Of a stretch of DNA of 6,405 nt, positions 1 to 5,635 are shown in pieces. The notes beneath the pieces were generated by a model, which was not told the DNA's origin, did not search any database, and saw only the letters and a list, made by a program, of their open reading frames with translations. A program made the translations under genes and the position numbers. Source of the DNA: an uncultured Actinomycetes bacterium. GTDB taxonomy: Bacteria > Actinomycetota > Thermoleophilia > Solirubrobacterales > 70-9. The stretch is from the NCBI GenBank assembly GCA_946479725.1, contig CAMLHB010000138.1, forward strand, positions 1 to 6,405. The letters are read 5' to 3'. Position 1 is the first letter of the stretch. Every line of letters begins with the position of its first letter.

Positions 1-449
1 TCCATCGTCGCCTTCACCCGGTTGATCGGGTTCTGGGTGCCGTTGCTCTTGGTCAGCACGTCGCGGACGCCGCCGAGCGCCCGCCCGGCGCGGACGCCGC
101 CGCCGGCGATGACCCCGGTACCGGGGCTGGCCGGTCGCAGGACGACGTGGCCGGCGCCGAAGCGGCCGATGATGCGGTGGGTGATGGTGTTCCCGTATTT
201 GGGCACCCGGATCAAGTTCTTGCGGGCGTCCTCGACGCCCTTCTGGATCGCCAGCGGGACCTCGCGGGCCTTGCCGTAGCCGATCCCGACCACGCCCTCC
301 TCGTCGCCAACGGCGACCAGTGCGGTGAAGGAGAAGCGCCGGCCGCCCTTGACCACCTTGGCGACGCGGTTGATCTCGATCACCCGCTCCTGCAGGTCGA
401 GCCCGCGGGGGCTCACCGTTTCCACGTTCTTAGCGTTCATGCCCTTCAT
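1..449 (-). CDS. rpsE: 30S ribosomal protein S5, 3' end outside window
   Basis: S5 helps build the 30S body near the decoding site and mRNA entry, and affects translational accuracy. The 149 complete codons visible show both family domains. The N-terminal double-stranded-RNA-binding-like fold covers about residues 20-85, with the [17 protein letters not shown] stretch near residues 32-48 and [11 protein letters not shown] after it. The C-terminal domain carries [14 protein letters not shown] and later [12 protein letters not shown]. The KGGR loop (residues 34-37) matches the region where spectinomycin-resistance changes map in E. coli S5, and it looks wild type. The frame is cut by the left window edge; against E. 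coli S5 (167 aa) roughly 15-30 residues are missing. Two ATGs are possible starts, at 449 and 440. I chose 449 because an in-frame stop lies just upstream (474-476) and a weak GGTGGG sits 9 nt before it; the AAGGG before the second ATG is too close. The gene follows rplR after 32 nt. Confidence 0.97.
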   Translation of the reverse strand, partial: MKGMNAKNVETVSPRGLDLQERVIEINRVAKVVKGGRRFSFTALVAVGDEEGVVGIGYGKAREVPLAIQKGVEDARKNLIRVPKYGNTITHRIIGRFGAGHVVLRPASPGTGVIAGGGVRAGRALGGVRDVLTKSNGTQNPINRVKATM

Positions 450-458
450 AAGCAGCGG

Positions 459-481
459 CCCACCGTAGCGAAACTACGGCC
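459..481 (-). promoter_or_regulatory. Hairpin and weak RBS in the L18-S5 spacer
   Basis: Read on the minus strand, the spacer contains CCGTAG, the loop TTTCG, then CTACGG. This is a perfect 6-bp stem (463-468 with 474-479) that a G-U pair (480 with 462) can extend. It begins two bases after the L18 stop. The weak Shine-Dalgarno candidate GGTGGG (459-464) for rpsE shares its first two G's with the 3' arm of the stem, so folding could partly hide it. No T-run follows, so it does not look like an intrinsic terminator. The inverted repeat is seen directly; a regulatory role is inference. Confidence 0.4.
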
Positions 482-835
482 CTAGAAGGCCAGGCCCCCC
501 TCTCGTGCGCCATCGGCCAGCGCCTTGACGCGACCGTGGTACTGGTAGCCACCGCGATCGAAGACGCAGGTCTCGACGCCGGCGCTCTTCGCCCGCTCGG
601 CCAGCAGTTCGCCGGCCTTCTTCGCCTGGTCGGAGGCGGTGAGCTTGCGCAGATCCGGCTCGATCCAGTTGACCGCGGCCACGGTGTGGCCTTTGGTGTC
701 GTCGATGAGTTGGGCGAAGACGCCCTTGTTGGAGCGGTAGACCGAAAGCCGGGGCCGCTCAGCCGTACCCTGGACGCGGGCGCGGACGCGGCGGCGCCGT
801 TTGAGCCGGCGCTCCCTCTTCGTGAGAACCGTCAT
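482..835 (-). CDS. rplR: 50S ribosomal protein L18
   Basis: L18 binds 5S rRNA and, with L5, anchors it in the central protuberance of the large subunit. The 117-residue product has the usual family length. It starts with a very basic tail (residues 6-20, mostly Arg and Lys) that contacts 5S rRNA. This is followed by [16 protein letters not shown] (28-43) and the hallmark C-terminus [20 protein letters not shown] (92-111) ending in EGGLAF. The ATG at 835 overlaps the L6 stop as ATGA, and only a weak GGTAAG precedes it, so translation is probably coupled to rplF. Nothing is missing or fused. Confidence 0.98.
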   Translation of the reverse strand: MTVLTKRERRLKRRRRVRARVQGTAERPRLSVYRSNKGVFAQLIDDTKGHTVAAVNWIEPDLRKLTASDQAKKAGELLAERAKSAGVETCVFDRGGYQYHGRVKALADGAREGGLAF

Positions 836-1365
836 GCGCGCTTACCAACCTTCCGCAGGACCTGCTCGTCCTTGTAGCGGATGCCCTTGCCCTTGTAGGG
901 CTCCGGCGGTCGGCGCTTGCGGATGTCCGCGGCGACCTGGCCGACGAGCTGCTTGTCGATGCCTTTGACGATCACTTCGGTCGGCTGTGGGACTTCGAAG
1001 TCGATGCCGTCGGGGGCGTCGATAGAGACCGGGTGCGAGTAGCCCAGTGCCAGCTCCAGGTTCTTCCCTTTCAGCGCCGCGCGGTAGCCGACGCCCTGAA
1101 TCTCCAGGCGCTTCTCGAAGCCCTCGGTGACGCCCTCGACCATGTTCGCGATCAGGCTGCGGGTGAGGCCGTGCAGGGCCCGGTGCTCGCCGCGGTCGGT
1201 GGGACGGGAGACGGTGACGGCGCCGTCCTCCTGCTCGACCTTCATCTCGGCGGAGAGGGTCTGGTTCAGCTCTCCCTTCGGGCCCTTGACGGCGATGTTG
1301 CCGGGGCCGATCTCCACCGTGACGGCGTCGGGGACGACGACGGGCTTTCTTCCGATCCGGCTCAT
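832..1365 (-). CDS. rplF: 50S ribosomal protein L6
   Basis: L6 sits at the base of the L7/L12 stalk close to the sarcin-ricin loop and supports factor binding. The 177-residue length is typical. The N-terminus [12 protein letters not shown] and the internal VKGPKGEL (27-34) mark the first of two similar alpha/beta domains. The second domain includes EIQGVGYRA (88-96) and LGYSHPV (107-113). The family signature [15 protein letters not shown] lies at about 153-167, near the usual C-terminus. The start follows the rpsH stop by 11 nt with only a weak purine-rich GTGAGAG upstream. The end overlaps the rplR start by 4 nt (ATGA). No irregularities are seen. Confidence 0.98.
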   Translation of the reverse strand: MSRIGRKPVVVPDAVTVEIGPGNIAVKGPKGELNQTLSAEMKVEQEDGAVTVSRPTDRGEHRALHGLTRSLIANMVEGVTEGFEKRLEIQGVGYRAALKGKNLELALGYSHPVSIDAPDGIDFEVPQPTEVIVKGIDKQLVGQVAADIRKRRPPEPYKGKGIRYKDEQVLRKVGKRA

Positions 1366-1376
1366 TCAGCTCTCAC

Positions 1377-1772
1377 TCACCAGACGTAGGCGACGACCTC
1401 GCCGCCGACGCCTTTCTGACGCGCTTCGTGGCCGGTCATCACGCCGGCGGAGGTGCTGACGATCGCGGTCCCGGTGCCGCCGTCGACGCGGGGAACGCTT
1501 TTGTGGCCGACGTAGCGGCGCCGGCCCGGACGCGAGACCCGTTCGATCCCGAGGATCACCGGCTGGCGGTCCTCGGTGTACTTCAGCTCGACGTTGATCG
1601 CCTCGCCGACGGCAGCCGGCTTGCGGCTGAAGTCCTTGATGTAGCCCTGCTCCTTGAGGATGCGGGACATCTCCAGCTTGAGGCCGTTGAGGGGAATTTC
1701 CACCTCGTCGTGGCCGGCGCGAATCGCGTTGCGGATCCGGGTCAGGTAATCGGCGATCGGGTCAGTGTGCAT
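1377..1772 (-). CDS. rpsH: 30S ribosomal protein S8
   Basis: S8 binds helix 21 of 16S rRNA and organises the central domain of the small subunit. In E. coli it also represses the spc operon by binding its own mRNA. The 131-residue protein has the standard start (DPIADYLTRIRNA, residues 4-16), the central EIPLNGLKLEM segment (25-35) and the S8 signature IVSTSAGVMTGHEARQKGVGG (about 104-124), in which STSxGVMT contacts rRNA. The C-terminus VVAYVW is typical. The ATG is 10 nt after the rpsN stop. An AGGGG (1780-1784) overlapping that stop lies 7 nt upstream and serves as RBS. I could not identify an S8 mRNA-binding site by eye. Confidence 0.98.
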   Translation of the reverse strand: MHTDPIADYLTRIRNAIRAGHDEVEIPLNGLKLEMSRILKEQGYIKDFSRKPAAVGEAINVELKYTEDRQPVILGIERVSRPGRRRYVGHKSVPRVDGGTGTAIVSTSAGVMTGHEARQKGVGGEVVAYVW

Positions 1773-1782
1773 AGCGTCGCCC

Positions 1783-1968
1783 CTACCAGCTCGACTTGGT
1801 CATCCCGGGGATGTACCCCTCGTGGGCGGCCTCGCGCAGGCAGATGCGGCAGAGGCCGAATTTGCGGAAGTAGGCGCGCGGGCGACCGCAGCGGCGGCAG
1901 CGGTTGTAGCCGCGAGATTTGAACTTCGGGTCCCGCGCCTGCTTCACCTTCATCGAAGTCTTAGCCAT
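1783..1968 (-). CDS. rpsN: 30S ribosomal protein S14, zinc-binding short form
   Basis: S14 belongs to the head of the 30S subunit, next to S3 and S10. The 61-residue product is the short 'C+' form (often called type Z), not the roughly 100-residue zinc-free form. It has two CxxC pairs, Cys24/Cys27 and Cys40/Cys43, which should bind one zinc ion. [13 protein letters not shown] (34-46) and the terminal PGMTKSSW are diagnostic. Many actinobacteria and Firmicutes keep this form in the spc cluster; some also carry a zinc-free paralogue elsewhere that is switched on under zinc starvation, which cannot be judged from this window. The ATG lies inside the end of rplE (8-nt overlap). GAGGAG (1979-1984), made by Glu-Glu codons of the L5 tail, is a good RBS about 10 nt upstream. 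Confidence 0.98.
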   Translation of the reverse strand: MAKTSMKVKQARDPKFKSRGYNRCRRCGRPRAYFRKFGLCRICLREAAHEGYIPGMTKSSW

Positions 1969-2767
1969 CGTTCGAACTCTCCTCGGCCGTCTCGCCGGCC
2001 TCTTCGTCTCCGCCCTCGGCGGCGCCCTCGTCCTCGCCTTCCGGCTTGGCGTAGGCCTCGGGGTTCTCCTCTTTCAGCTGCTCGAGGGCCGCCTGCTCGA
2101 CTTCAGCCTTCCGGCGGGCCTCCTCTTTGAGCTGCTCTTCTTCGGCTTCCTTTTCCTTCGCTTCGCGCTCGGCTTGGCCGGGACGGCCCTCCTGGGCGAA
2201 CGGCATCCCCAGCCCGAGCAGAAGCTCGAAAGCCTCAAGGTCATTCTTAGCGGAAGTCGTGATCGTCACGTCAAGACCCCGCACGACGTCGACCGAGTCG
2301 TAATCGATTTCGGGGAAGATCAGCTGCTCTTTGACGCCCATCGAGTAATTGCCGCGGCCGTCGAAGGAGCGCGGGTTGAGACCGCGGAAGTCGCGGATCC
2401 GCGGTACCGCGATCGAGATCAGGCGGTCGAGGAACTCCCACATCCGGGCTCGCCGCAACGTCACCGAGACGCCAACCGGCATCCCCTCGCGCAGCTTGAA
2501 GGAGGCGACCGACTTGCGGGCGCGGCGCACGTTGGGGTACTGGCCGGCGATCGTCGCCAGCTGTTCCTGGGCCAGTTCGAAGGCGCGTTTGTCCTGTTTC
2601 TCGGTGCCGAGGCCCATGTTGAGGGTGATCTTCTCCAGGCGCGGGGCCTCCATCGGCGTGGAGTAACCGAAGCGCTTGGTCAGCGCCGGCAGCACGTCCT
2701 GCTCGTATTTGTCGCGCAGGCGTGGCGGCGGGGCGGCCTGCGAAGTCGGTGCCACGGTCGCCTCCAT
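1961..2767 (-). CDS. rplE: 50S ribosomal protein L5 with long acidic C-terminal extension
   Basis: L5 binds 5S rRNA, sits in the central protuberance and touches P-site tRNA and the small-subunit head. The core spans about residues 16-192: [12 protein letters not shown] (43-54), [20 protein letters not shown] (81-100), IPR-like [10 protein letters not shown] (121-130) and [10 protein letters not shown] (151-160). Typical bacterial L5 is near 180 residues, but this one has 268. The extra part is mainly C-terminal, residues 193-268. It begins as a Glu/Lys/Ala-rich stretch (about 198-235) likely to form a charged helix or coiled coil, and ends in a very acidic, Gly-rich tail. A short Ala/Pro-rich N-terminal arm (1-15) is also present. 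The ATG overlaps the rplX stop by one base (TGATG). No strong RBS is visible, so coupling to rplX is likely. The core call is secure; the role of the tail is unknown. Confidence 0.97.
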   Translation of the reverse strand: MEATVAPTSQAAPPPRLRDKYEQDVLPALTKRFGYSTPMEAPRLEKITLNMGLGTEKQDKRAFELAQEQLATIAGQYPNVRRARKSVASFKLREGMPVGVSVTLRRARMWEFLDRLISIAVPRIRDFRGLNPRSFDGRGNYSMGVKEQLIFPEIDYDSVDVVRGLDVTITTSAKNDLEAFELLLGLGMPFAQEGRPGQAEREAKEKEAEEEQLKEEARRKAEVEQAALEQLKEENPEAYAKPEGEDEGAAEGGDEEAGETAEESSNDG

Positions 2768-3105
2768 CAGCCGATCTCGTTTCCGGTCCGCTTCGCGTAG
2801 CGGACCCGCTTGCCGCCTTTGTCGACGCGGACGCCGATGCGGGTGGGTTTGTTGTCTTTGGGGTCGAGCAGCATCACGTTGGAGATGTCGATCGGACCCT
2901 CCTTCTCGACGATCCCCCCGGCCTGGGCGTTTTTCAGGTCGCCCTGCGAGCGCGGCCGTTCGTGGCGCTTGATGATGTTCAGGTTCTCGACGTAGACCCG
3001 GCGCTTCTTCGGGTCGGTGCGGGTGACGCGGCCTTTCTTGCCGGCGTCCTTGCCGCCGATGATCAGCACCGTGTCGTCGGTGCGGATGCGCATGGACTTG
3101 GCCAT
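2767..3105 (-). CDS. rplX: 50S ribosomal protein L24
   Basis: L24 is an early assembly protein that binds the 5' part of 23S rRNA and lies near the exit of the peptide tunnel. The 112-residue product is of normal length. It has the KOW motif at about residues 10-38 ([15 protein letters not shown]), then [10 protein letters not shown] (39-48), [10 protein letters not shown] (63-72) and [19 protein letters not shown] (75-93). ATG codons at residues 1 and 5 could both start it. The first is preferred because a perfect GGAGGTG lies 8 nt upstream inside the end of rplN. The gap to the rplN stop is 2 nt, and the stop overlaps the rplE start by one base. Confidence 0.98.
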   Translation of the reverse strand: MAKSMRIRTDDTVLIIGGKDAGKKGRVTRTDPKKRRVYVENLNIIKRHERPRSQGDLKNAQAGGIVEKEGPIDISNVMLLDPKDNKPTRIGVRVDKGGKRVRYAKRTGNEIG

Positions 3106-3107
3106 CG

Positions 3108-3479
3108 CTAGAGCACCTCCGGGGCGAGCGAGATGATTTTCATGAAGTTGCGGTCGCGCAGTTCGCGCGTCACCGGGCCGAAGATGCGGGTCCCGCGCGG
3201 GTTGTTGCTGGCCGGGTCGATCAGCACCGCGGCGTTCTCGTCGAAGGAGATGTAGGTGCCATCGGGGCGGCTGAGCGGCTTGCGGGTGCGGACGACGACG
3301 GCCTGCACGACCTCGCCCTTGCGGACGCCGCCCTGCGGGCTGGCCGATTTCACGGTCGCGGTGATGACGTCGCCGACGCTGGCGTAACGACGGTGGGAAC
3401 CGCCTTTGACGCGGATGCAGAGGATCTCGCGCGCGCCCGAGTTGTCGGCGACCTTGAGCCTGGACTCCTGCTGGATCAT
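3108..3479 (-). CDS. rplN: 50S ribosomal protein L14
   Basis: L14 binds 23S rRNA at the subunit interface, forms part of bridge B8 and contacts L19. The 123-residue length is exactly typical. The N-terminus [16 protein letters not shown] and the family signature around [20 protein letters not shown] (61-80), followed by ENAAVLID, are clear. [11 protein letters not shown] (93-103) and the end, LAPEVL, are also typical. The same frame stays open upstream to an ATG at 4001, but that part reads as a random Arg/Pro/Ser-rich shadow of rpsQ, so the start is placed at 3479. GAGGT (3486-3490), overlapping the rpsQ stop, is 6 nt before it. The 4-nt spacing from rpsQ suggests no promoter between the S10 and spc parts. 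Confidence 0.98.
   Translation of the reverse strand: MIQQESRLKVADNSGAREILCIRVKGGSHRRYASVGDVITATVKSASPQGGVRKGEVVQAVVVRTRKPLSRPDGTYISFDENAAVLIDPASNNPRGTRIFGPVTRELRDRNFMKIISLAPEVL
3114..3120 (-). promoter_or_regulatory. Shine-Dalgarno site of rplX
   Basis: GGAGGTG on the minus strand is fully complementary to the 16S rRNA tail and lies 8 nt before the rplX ATG. It is made by the last codons of rplN. It settles the choice between the two in-frame ATGs of rplX (residues 1 and 5) in favour of the first. Confidence 0.8.
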
Positions 3480-3483
3480 CCCG

Positions 3484-4146
3484 CTACCTCGCCTTCTCCA
3501 CCACGTCGACCAGGCGCCAGCGCTTGGTCTTGGAGAGCGGTCGGGTCTCGACGACGCGGACGACGTCGCCCTCGCCGGCCTCGTTCTTCTCGTCGTGGGC
3601 GTGCAGCTTGGTCGAGCTGCGGACGATCTTCTCGTAAGTCCGGTGACGGCGGGCGATGTCGATGCGGACGGTGATCGACTTGTCGCCCTTGCTGGAGACG
3701 ACGATGCCCTGGCGCACCTTGGCCGCGTTGGACTCGCGCTCGGCCGCCGGCGTGCCGGTGCCGGCGGTGTGGGCGCCCTTGGCGGCGGCCCGCTGTTTGC
3801 GGCGCAGCTCCGACTTGCGCCTGCGCCCCTCGGCCCGCAGCGCCTTGCGCTCCTCCGGGTCCGAAGGCAGCGCTTTCCTGACCGGGCGGCGGGATTTCGC
3901 CAGCCGGCGGCGCTGCTTCCAGGGAAGCTCGTCCTCGGGGTTGGGCTCCGAAGCCTCTTCAGCGGCCGGAGCAGCCTGAGCTGCCTCCTCCGCCGGAGCA
4001 TCGGCGTCGTCAGCCGACTCCGCCTCTGCCGGAGTCTCCTCGGCGGCCGGAGCCTCCTCGGCAGCAGGGGTCTCCTCAGCCGCGGGAGTCTCCTCGGCCT
4101 GAGGCTCCTCGGTCGTCTCGTCTTTTTTCGTCTCGTCGTCGCTCAT
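3484..4146 (-). CDS. rpsQ: 30S ribosomal protein S17 with long charged N-terminal extension
   Basis: S17 is a primary 16S rRNA-binding protein of the 30S body with an OB fold. The core is at residues 143-220: [20 protein letters not shown], then [20 protein letters not shown] (180-199) and the hallmark [20 protein letters not shown]. The core alone would be about 78 residues, close to the E. coli protein, yet the frame gives 220. Residues 1-75 are Glu/Ala/Pro/Thr-rich and strongly acidic, with a six-residue repeat. Residues 77-125 are Arg/Lys-rich. The long start is supported by the ATGA overlap with rpmC. A GTG at residue 144 (3715-3717) could give a normal-length protein, but it has no good RBS and would leave about 425 nt untranslated in an otherwise gapless operon. 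From memory, mycobacterial S17 also has an N-terminal extension, though shorter and not built this way. Confidence 0.95.
   Translation of the reverse strand: MSDDETKKDETTEEPQAEETPAAEETPAAEEAPAAEETPAEAESADDADAPAEEAAQAAPAAEEASEPNPEDELPWKQRRRLAKSRRPVRKALPSDPEERKALRAEGRRRKSELRRKQRAAAKGAHTAGTGTPAAERESNAAKVRQGIVVSSKGDKSITVRIDIARRHRTYEKIVRSSTKLHAHDEKNEAGEGDVVRVVETRPLSKTKRWRLVDVVEKAR
3772..3918 (-). other. Segment coding the basic part of the S17 extension
   Basis: This encodes residues 77-125 of S17, which are dominated by Arg, Lys and Ala ([15 protein letters not shown], later [13 protein letters not shown]). It lies directly after the acidic repeat region and before the OB-fold core. It resembles the rRNA-binding basic tails of other ribosomal proteins, but I recognise no named domain. 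A helical, RNA-contacting arm is inference. Confidence 0.6.
4024..4095 (-). repeat. Four 18-bp units coding acidic hexapeptides in S17
   Basis: Four consecutive units encode [18 protein letters not shown] and EETPAE (S17 residues 18-41). Every unit begins with GAGGAG, while the other codons vary mostly at third positions (for example ACT/ACC and CCC/CCT/CCG). A degenerate further unit (EEPQA) precedes them. The array could change length by slippage, although the synonymous differences suggest it is not newly expanded. Each GAGGAG also contains the Shine-Dalgarno-like AGGAG. Confidence 0.85.
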
Positions 4147-4358
4147 ATCCGTCGCGTCTCTTTCTCAACATCGATGCCGCGGGCCTTGGCCACGGTCAGC
4201 AGCCGGGCGATGTCCTTCTTCGCCTGGCCCAGCCGGGCAGTGTTCTCGAGCTCTCCGGTGGCGTGCCGGAAGCGGAGGTTGAAGGCCTCCTGCTTGGCGT
4301 CGATCAGTTTCGCCACCAGCTCGTCGTCTTTGAGGTTGTGGACCTCCGCGGCCTTCAT
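4143..4358 (-). CDS. rpmC: 50S ribosomal protein L29
   Basis: L29 is a small two-helix protein at the peptide tunnel exit, next to L23, where chaperones and the signal recognition particle dock. The 71-residue product matches the family in length and pattern: an N-terminal [18 protein letters not shown] segment (about 13-30), the [19 protein letters not shown] turn and second helix (34-52), and [11 protein letters not shown] near the end. The ATG at 4358 shares one base with the rplP stop (TGATG). GAGGGAG (4369-4375) is a fair RBS about 10 nt upstream. The end overlaps rpsQ as ATGA. No oddities are seen. Confidence 0.97.
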   Translation of the reverse strand: MKAAEVHNLKDDELVAKLIDAKQEAFNLRFRHATGELENTARLGQAKKDIARLLTVAKARGIDVEKETRRI

Positions 4359-4777
4359 CAGTCGCCAGCTCCCTCGCGCATGACGAATTTGGTTTTGACC
4401 GGAAGCTTGTGACCGGCGAGGCGCAGCGCTTCGCGCGCCAGCTCCTCGGGCACGCCCGCCAGCTCGAACATCACCTTGCCGGGCTTGACCACTGCGACCC
4501 AGCCCTCGGGGTTCCCCTTGCCGGAGCCCATCCGGGTCTCGGCCGGCTTCTTCGTGTAGGGCTTGTCGGGGAAGACGTTGATCCAGACCTTGCCGCCACG
4601 TTTGATCTTGCGGGTCATCGCCACACGGGCGGCCTCGATCTGGCGGTTGGTGATCCAGCCGCGCTCGAGCGCCTTGATCCCGTACTCGCCGAAGGCGACG
4701 GTGCTGCCGCCCTTGGTGTTACCGCGCATGCGGCCGCGGAACTGTTTGCGGTGCTTGACCCGTTTCGGCATCAACAT
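4358..4777 (-). CDS. rplP: 50S ribosomal protein L16
   Basis: L16 binds near the A-site tRNA elbow and the peptidyl-transferase region and is needed late in large-subunit assembly. The 139 residues are the usual length. The start [19 protein letters not shown] closely follows the family pattern. [20 protein letters not shown] (40-59), [14 protein letters not shown] (65-78), [14 protein letters not shown] (82-95) and [19 protein letters not shown] (108-126) are all hallmarks. Arg82 corresponds to the residue hydroxylated by YcfD in E. coli (Arg81); whether it is modified here is unknown. The first ATG is chosen because a GGAGGTG lies 7 nt upstream. The gene overlaps rpsC and rpmC by one base each (TGATG at both ends). 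Confidence 0.98.
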   Translation of the reverse strand: MLMPKRVKHRKQFRGRMRGNTKGGSTVAFGEYGIKALERGWITNRQIEAARVAMTRKIKRGGKVWINVFPDKPYTKKPAETRMGSGKGNPEGWVAVVKPGKVMFELAGVPEELAREALRLAGHKLPVKTKFVMREGAGD

Positions 4778-5631
4778 CAGCGACCACCTCCACGCTGTCC
4801 GCCGCGACCGCCGCCGCCGGGACCGCGGCCACCAGGCCCACGACCGCCGCCGCCGCGTCCACCGCGATCTCCGCCCGGTCCACGACCACCGCGGTCGCCG
4901 CCGGGGCCGCGCCCGCGCCCGCCGCCGCCACGATCGTCACGGCGACCGCCGCCGCGGCTCTGGCCCTGACCGTCGCCGTCGCCGGAAACGAGGTCGGAGC
5001 GGAAGCCCTCCGGCATCACCTCGCCCTTGTTGATCCAGCATTTGACGCCGATCCGGCCGGTCGTGGTGCGGGCCTCGAAGAAGCCGTAGTCGATGTCGGC
5101 GCGCAGGGTGTGCAGCGGCACGCGGCCGTCGGAATACTGTTCGGTCCGCGCCATCTCGGCACCGCCGAGGCGGCCGGAGACCTGGACCTTGACGCCCTTG
5201 GCGCCAGAGCGCATCGCCGAGGTCAGGGCGCGTTTCATCGCCCGCCGGAAGGCGACGCGGTTCTGCAGCTGCTCGGCGATCGACTGGGCGACCAGTTTGG
5301 CGTCGAGCTCGGGGCGCTTGACCTCGCGGATGTTGACTTTCACCGGGCTGCCGGTGAGCTTGTGCAGCTCTTTGCGCAGGGCGTCGACTTCTGAGCCGGA
5401 CTTGCCGATGACGATCCCCGGCCGGGCCGTGTGGATGTCGACGGCAACCTCGCCGCGGCGCTCGATCGTGATGTTCGAAAGGCCGGCGTGGGAAAGCTTG
5501 TTTTCGATGTGGTCCCGGATCTGCAGGTCTTCCTGGAGGACGTCGGCGAAGTTTTTGTCCTCGTACCAGTTCGACTTCCAGTCGTGGATGTAGCCGACGC
5601 GGAAACCCTCGGGGTGGATCTTCTGTCCCAT
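4777..5631 (-). CDS. rpsC: 30S ribosomal protein S3 with RGG-rich C-terminal tail
   Basis: S3 lies in the 30S head and forms part of the mRNA entry channel, where it helps unwind mRNA structure. The N-terminus [13 protein letters not shown] is typical. A type-2 KH domain follows, with its loop [11 protein letters not shown] at about 73-83 (GKSG at 76-79). The C-terminal domain contains [20 protein letters not shown] (129-148), [11 protein letters not shown] (152-162) and [13 protein letters not shown] (192-204). The conserved part ends near residue 212. The remaining 72 or so residues are almost entirely Gly, Arg, Pro, Asp and Gln, with many RGG and RGPGG motifs. E. coli S3 has 233 residues and actinobacterial S3 is often longer; this one has 284. 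GGAGG (5641-5645) lies 9 nt before the ATG, and rplV ends 4 nt upstream. Confidence 0.98.
   Translation of the reverse strand: MGQKIHPEGFRVGYIHDWKSNWYEDKNFADVLQEDLQIRDHIENKLSHAGLSNITIERRGEVAVDIHTARPGIVIGKSGSEVDALRKELHKLTGSPVKVNIREVKRPELDAKLVAQSIAEQLQNRVAFRRAMKRALTSAMRSGAKGVKVQVSGRLGGAEMARTEQYSDGRVPLHTLRADIDYGFFEARTTTGRIGVKCWINKGEVMPEGFRSDLVSGDGDGQGQSRGGGRRDDRGGGGRGRGPGGDRGGRGPGGDRGGRGGGGRGPGGRGPGGGGRGGQRGGGR
4780..4983 (-). repeat. Low-complexity region coding the S3 RGG tail
   Basis: Codons 217-284 of rpsC encode a Gly/Arg-dominated tail. It contains an exact nine-residue tandem repeat, GPGGDRGGR twice (residues 242-259, bases 4855-4908). The two 27-bp copies differ in six of nine codons, always at the third base, so the peptide is identical while the DNA has drifted. 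RGG tails bind RNA in many proteins, but no such role is demonstrated for this one. Confidence 0.85.
4785..4791 (-). promoter_or_regulatory. Shine-Dalgarno site of rplP inside the RGG codons
   Basis: GGAGGTG on the minus strand is formed by the Gly-Gly codons of the last RGGG of S3, and stands 7 nt before the rplP ATG. Elsewhere the tail uses mostly GGC, GGT and GGA in orders that do not make this motif, so the only perfect site is at the right spot for rplP. Confidence 0.75.
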
Positions 5632-5635
5632 GCTC

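Noticed and set aside
463..479. Intrinsic terminator between rplR and rpsE
   Set aside because: The stem is only 6 bp and is followed by GGTGGGCC instead of a T-run; a terminator inside this operon before rpsE is also unlikely.
2740..2790. S8 autoregulatory binding site at the L24-L5 junction, as in E. coli
   Set aside because: I looked for the bulged helix known from the E. coli spc mRNA but could not identify a convincing match by eye. An RNA covariance search would be needed to settle it.
1919..2800. Plus-strand open frame with a hydrophobic-looking N-terminus opposite L5
   Set aside because: The Leu/Phe-rich stretch is the complement of the Glu/Lys-rich L5 tail codons (GAG and AAG become CTC and CTT). 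It is a composition effect, not a membrane protein.
3480..3483. Separate promoter for the spc part upstream of L14
   Set aside because: Only 4 nt separate the S17 stop from the L14 start, and no clear -35/-10 pair was seen in the GC-rich end of rpsQ.
3108..4001. Longer version of L14 with a 174-residue N-terminal extension
   Set aside because: The added part is an Arg/Pro/Ser-rich reading of the rpsQ region in another frame. L14 homologues begin at [10 protein letters not shown], and a good RBS precedes the ATG at 3479.
3406..4383. Long plus-strand open frame opposite L29, S17 and L14
   Set aside because: It lies antisense to three certain genes, its product has no recognisable domain, and long antisense frames are expected in GC-rich coding DNA.
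4719..4940. Small minus-strand Val/Ala-rich frame inside rpsC and rplP
   Set aside because: It overlaps two certain genes on the same strand in another frame. Its Ala/Val content results from reading GGC/CGC repeats out of frame.
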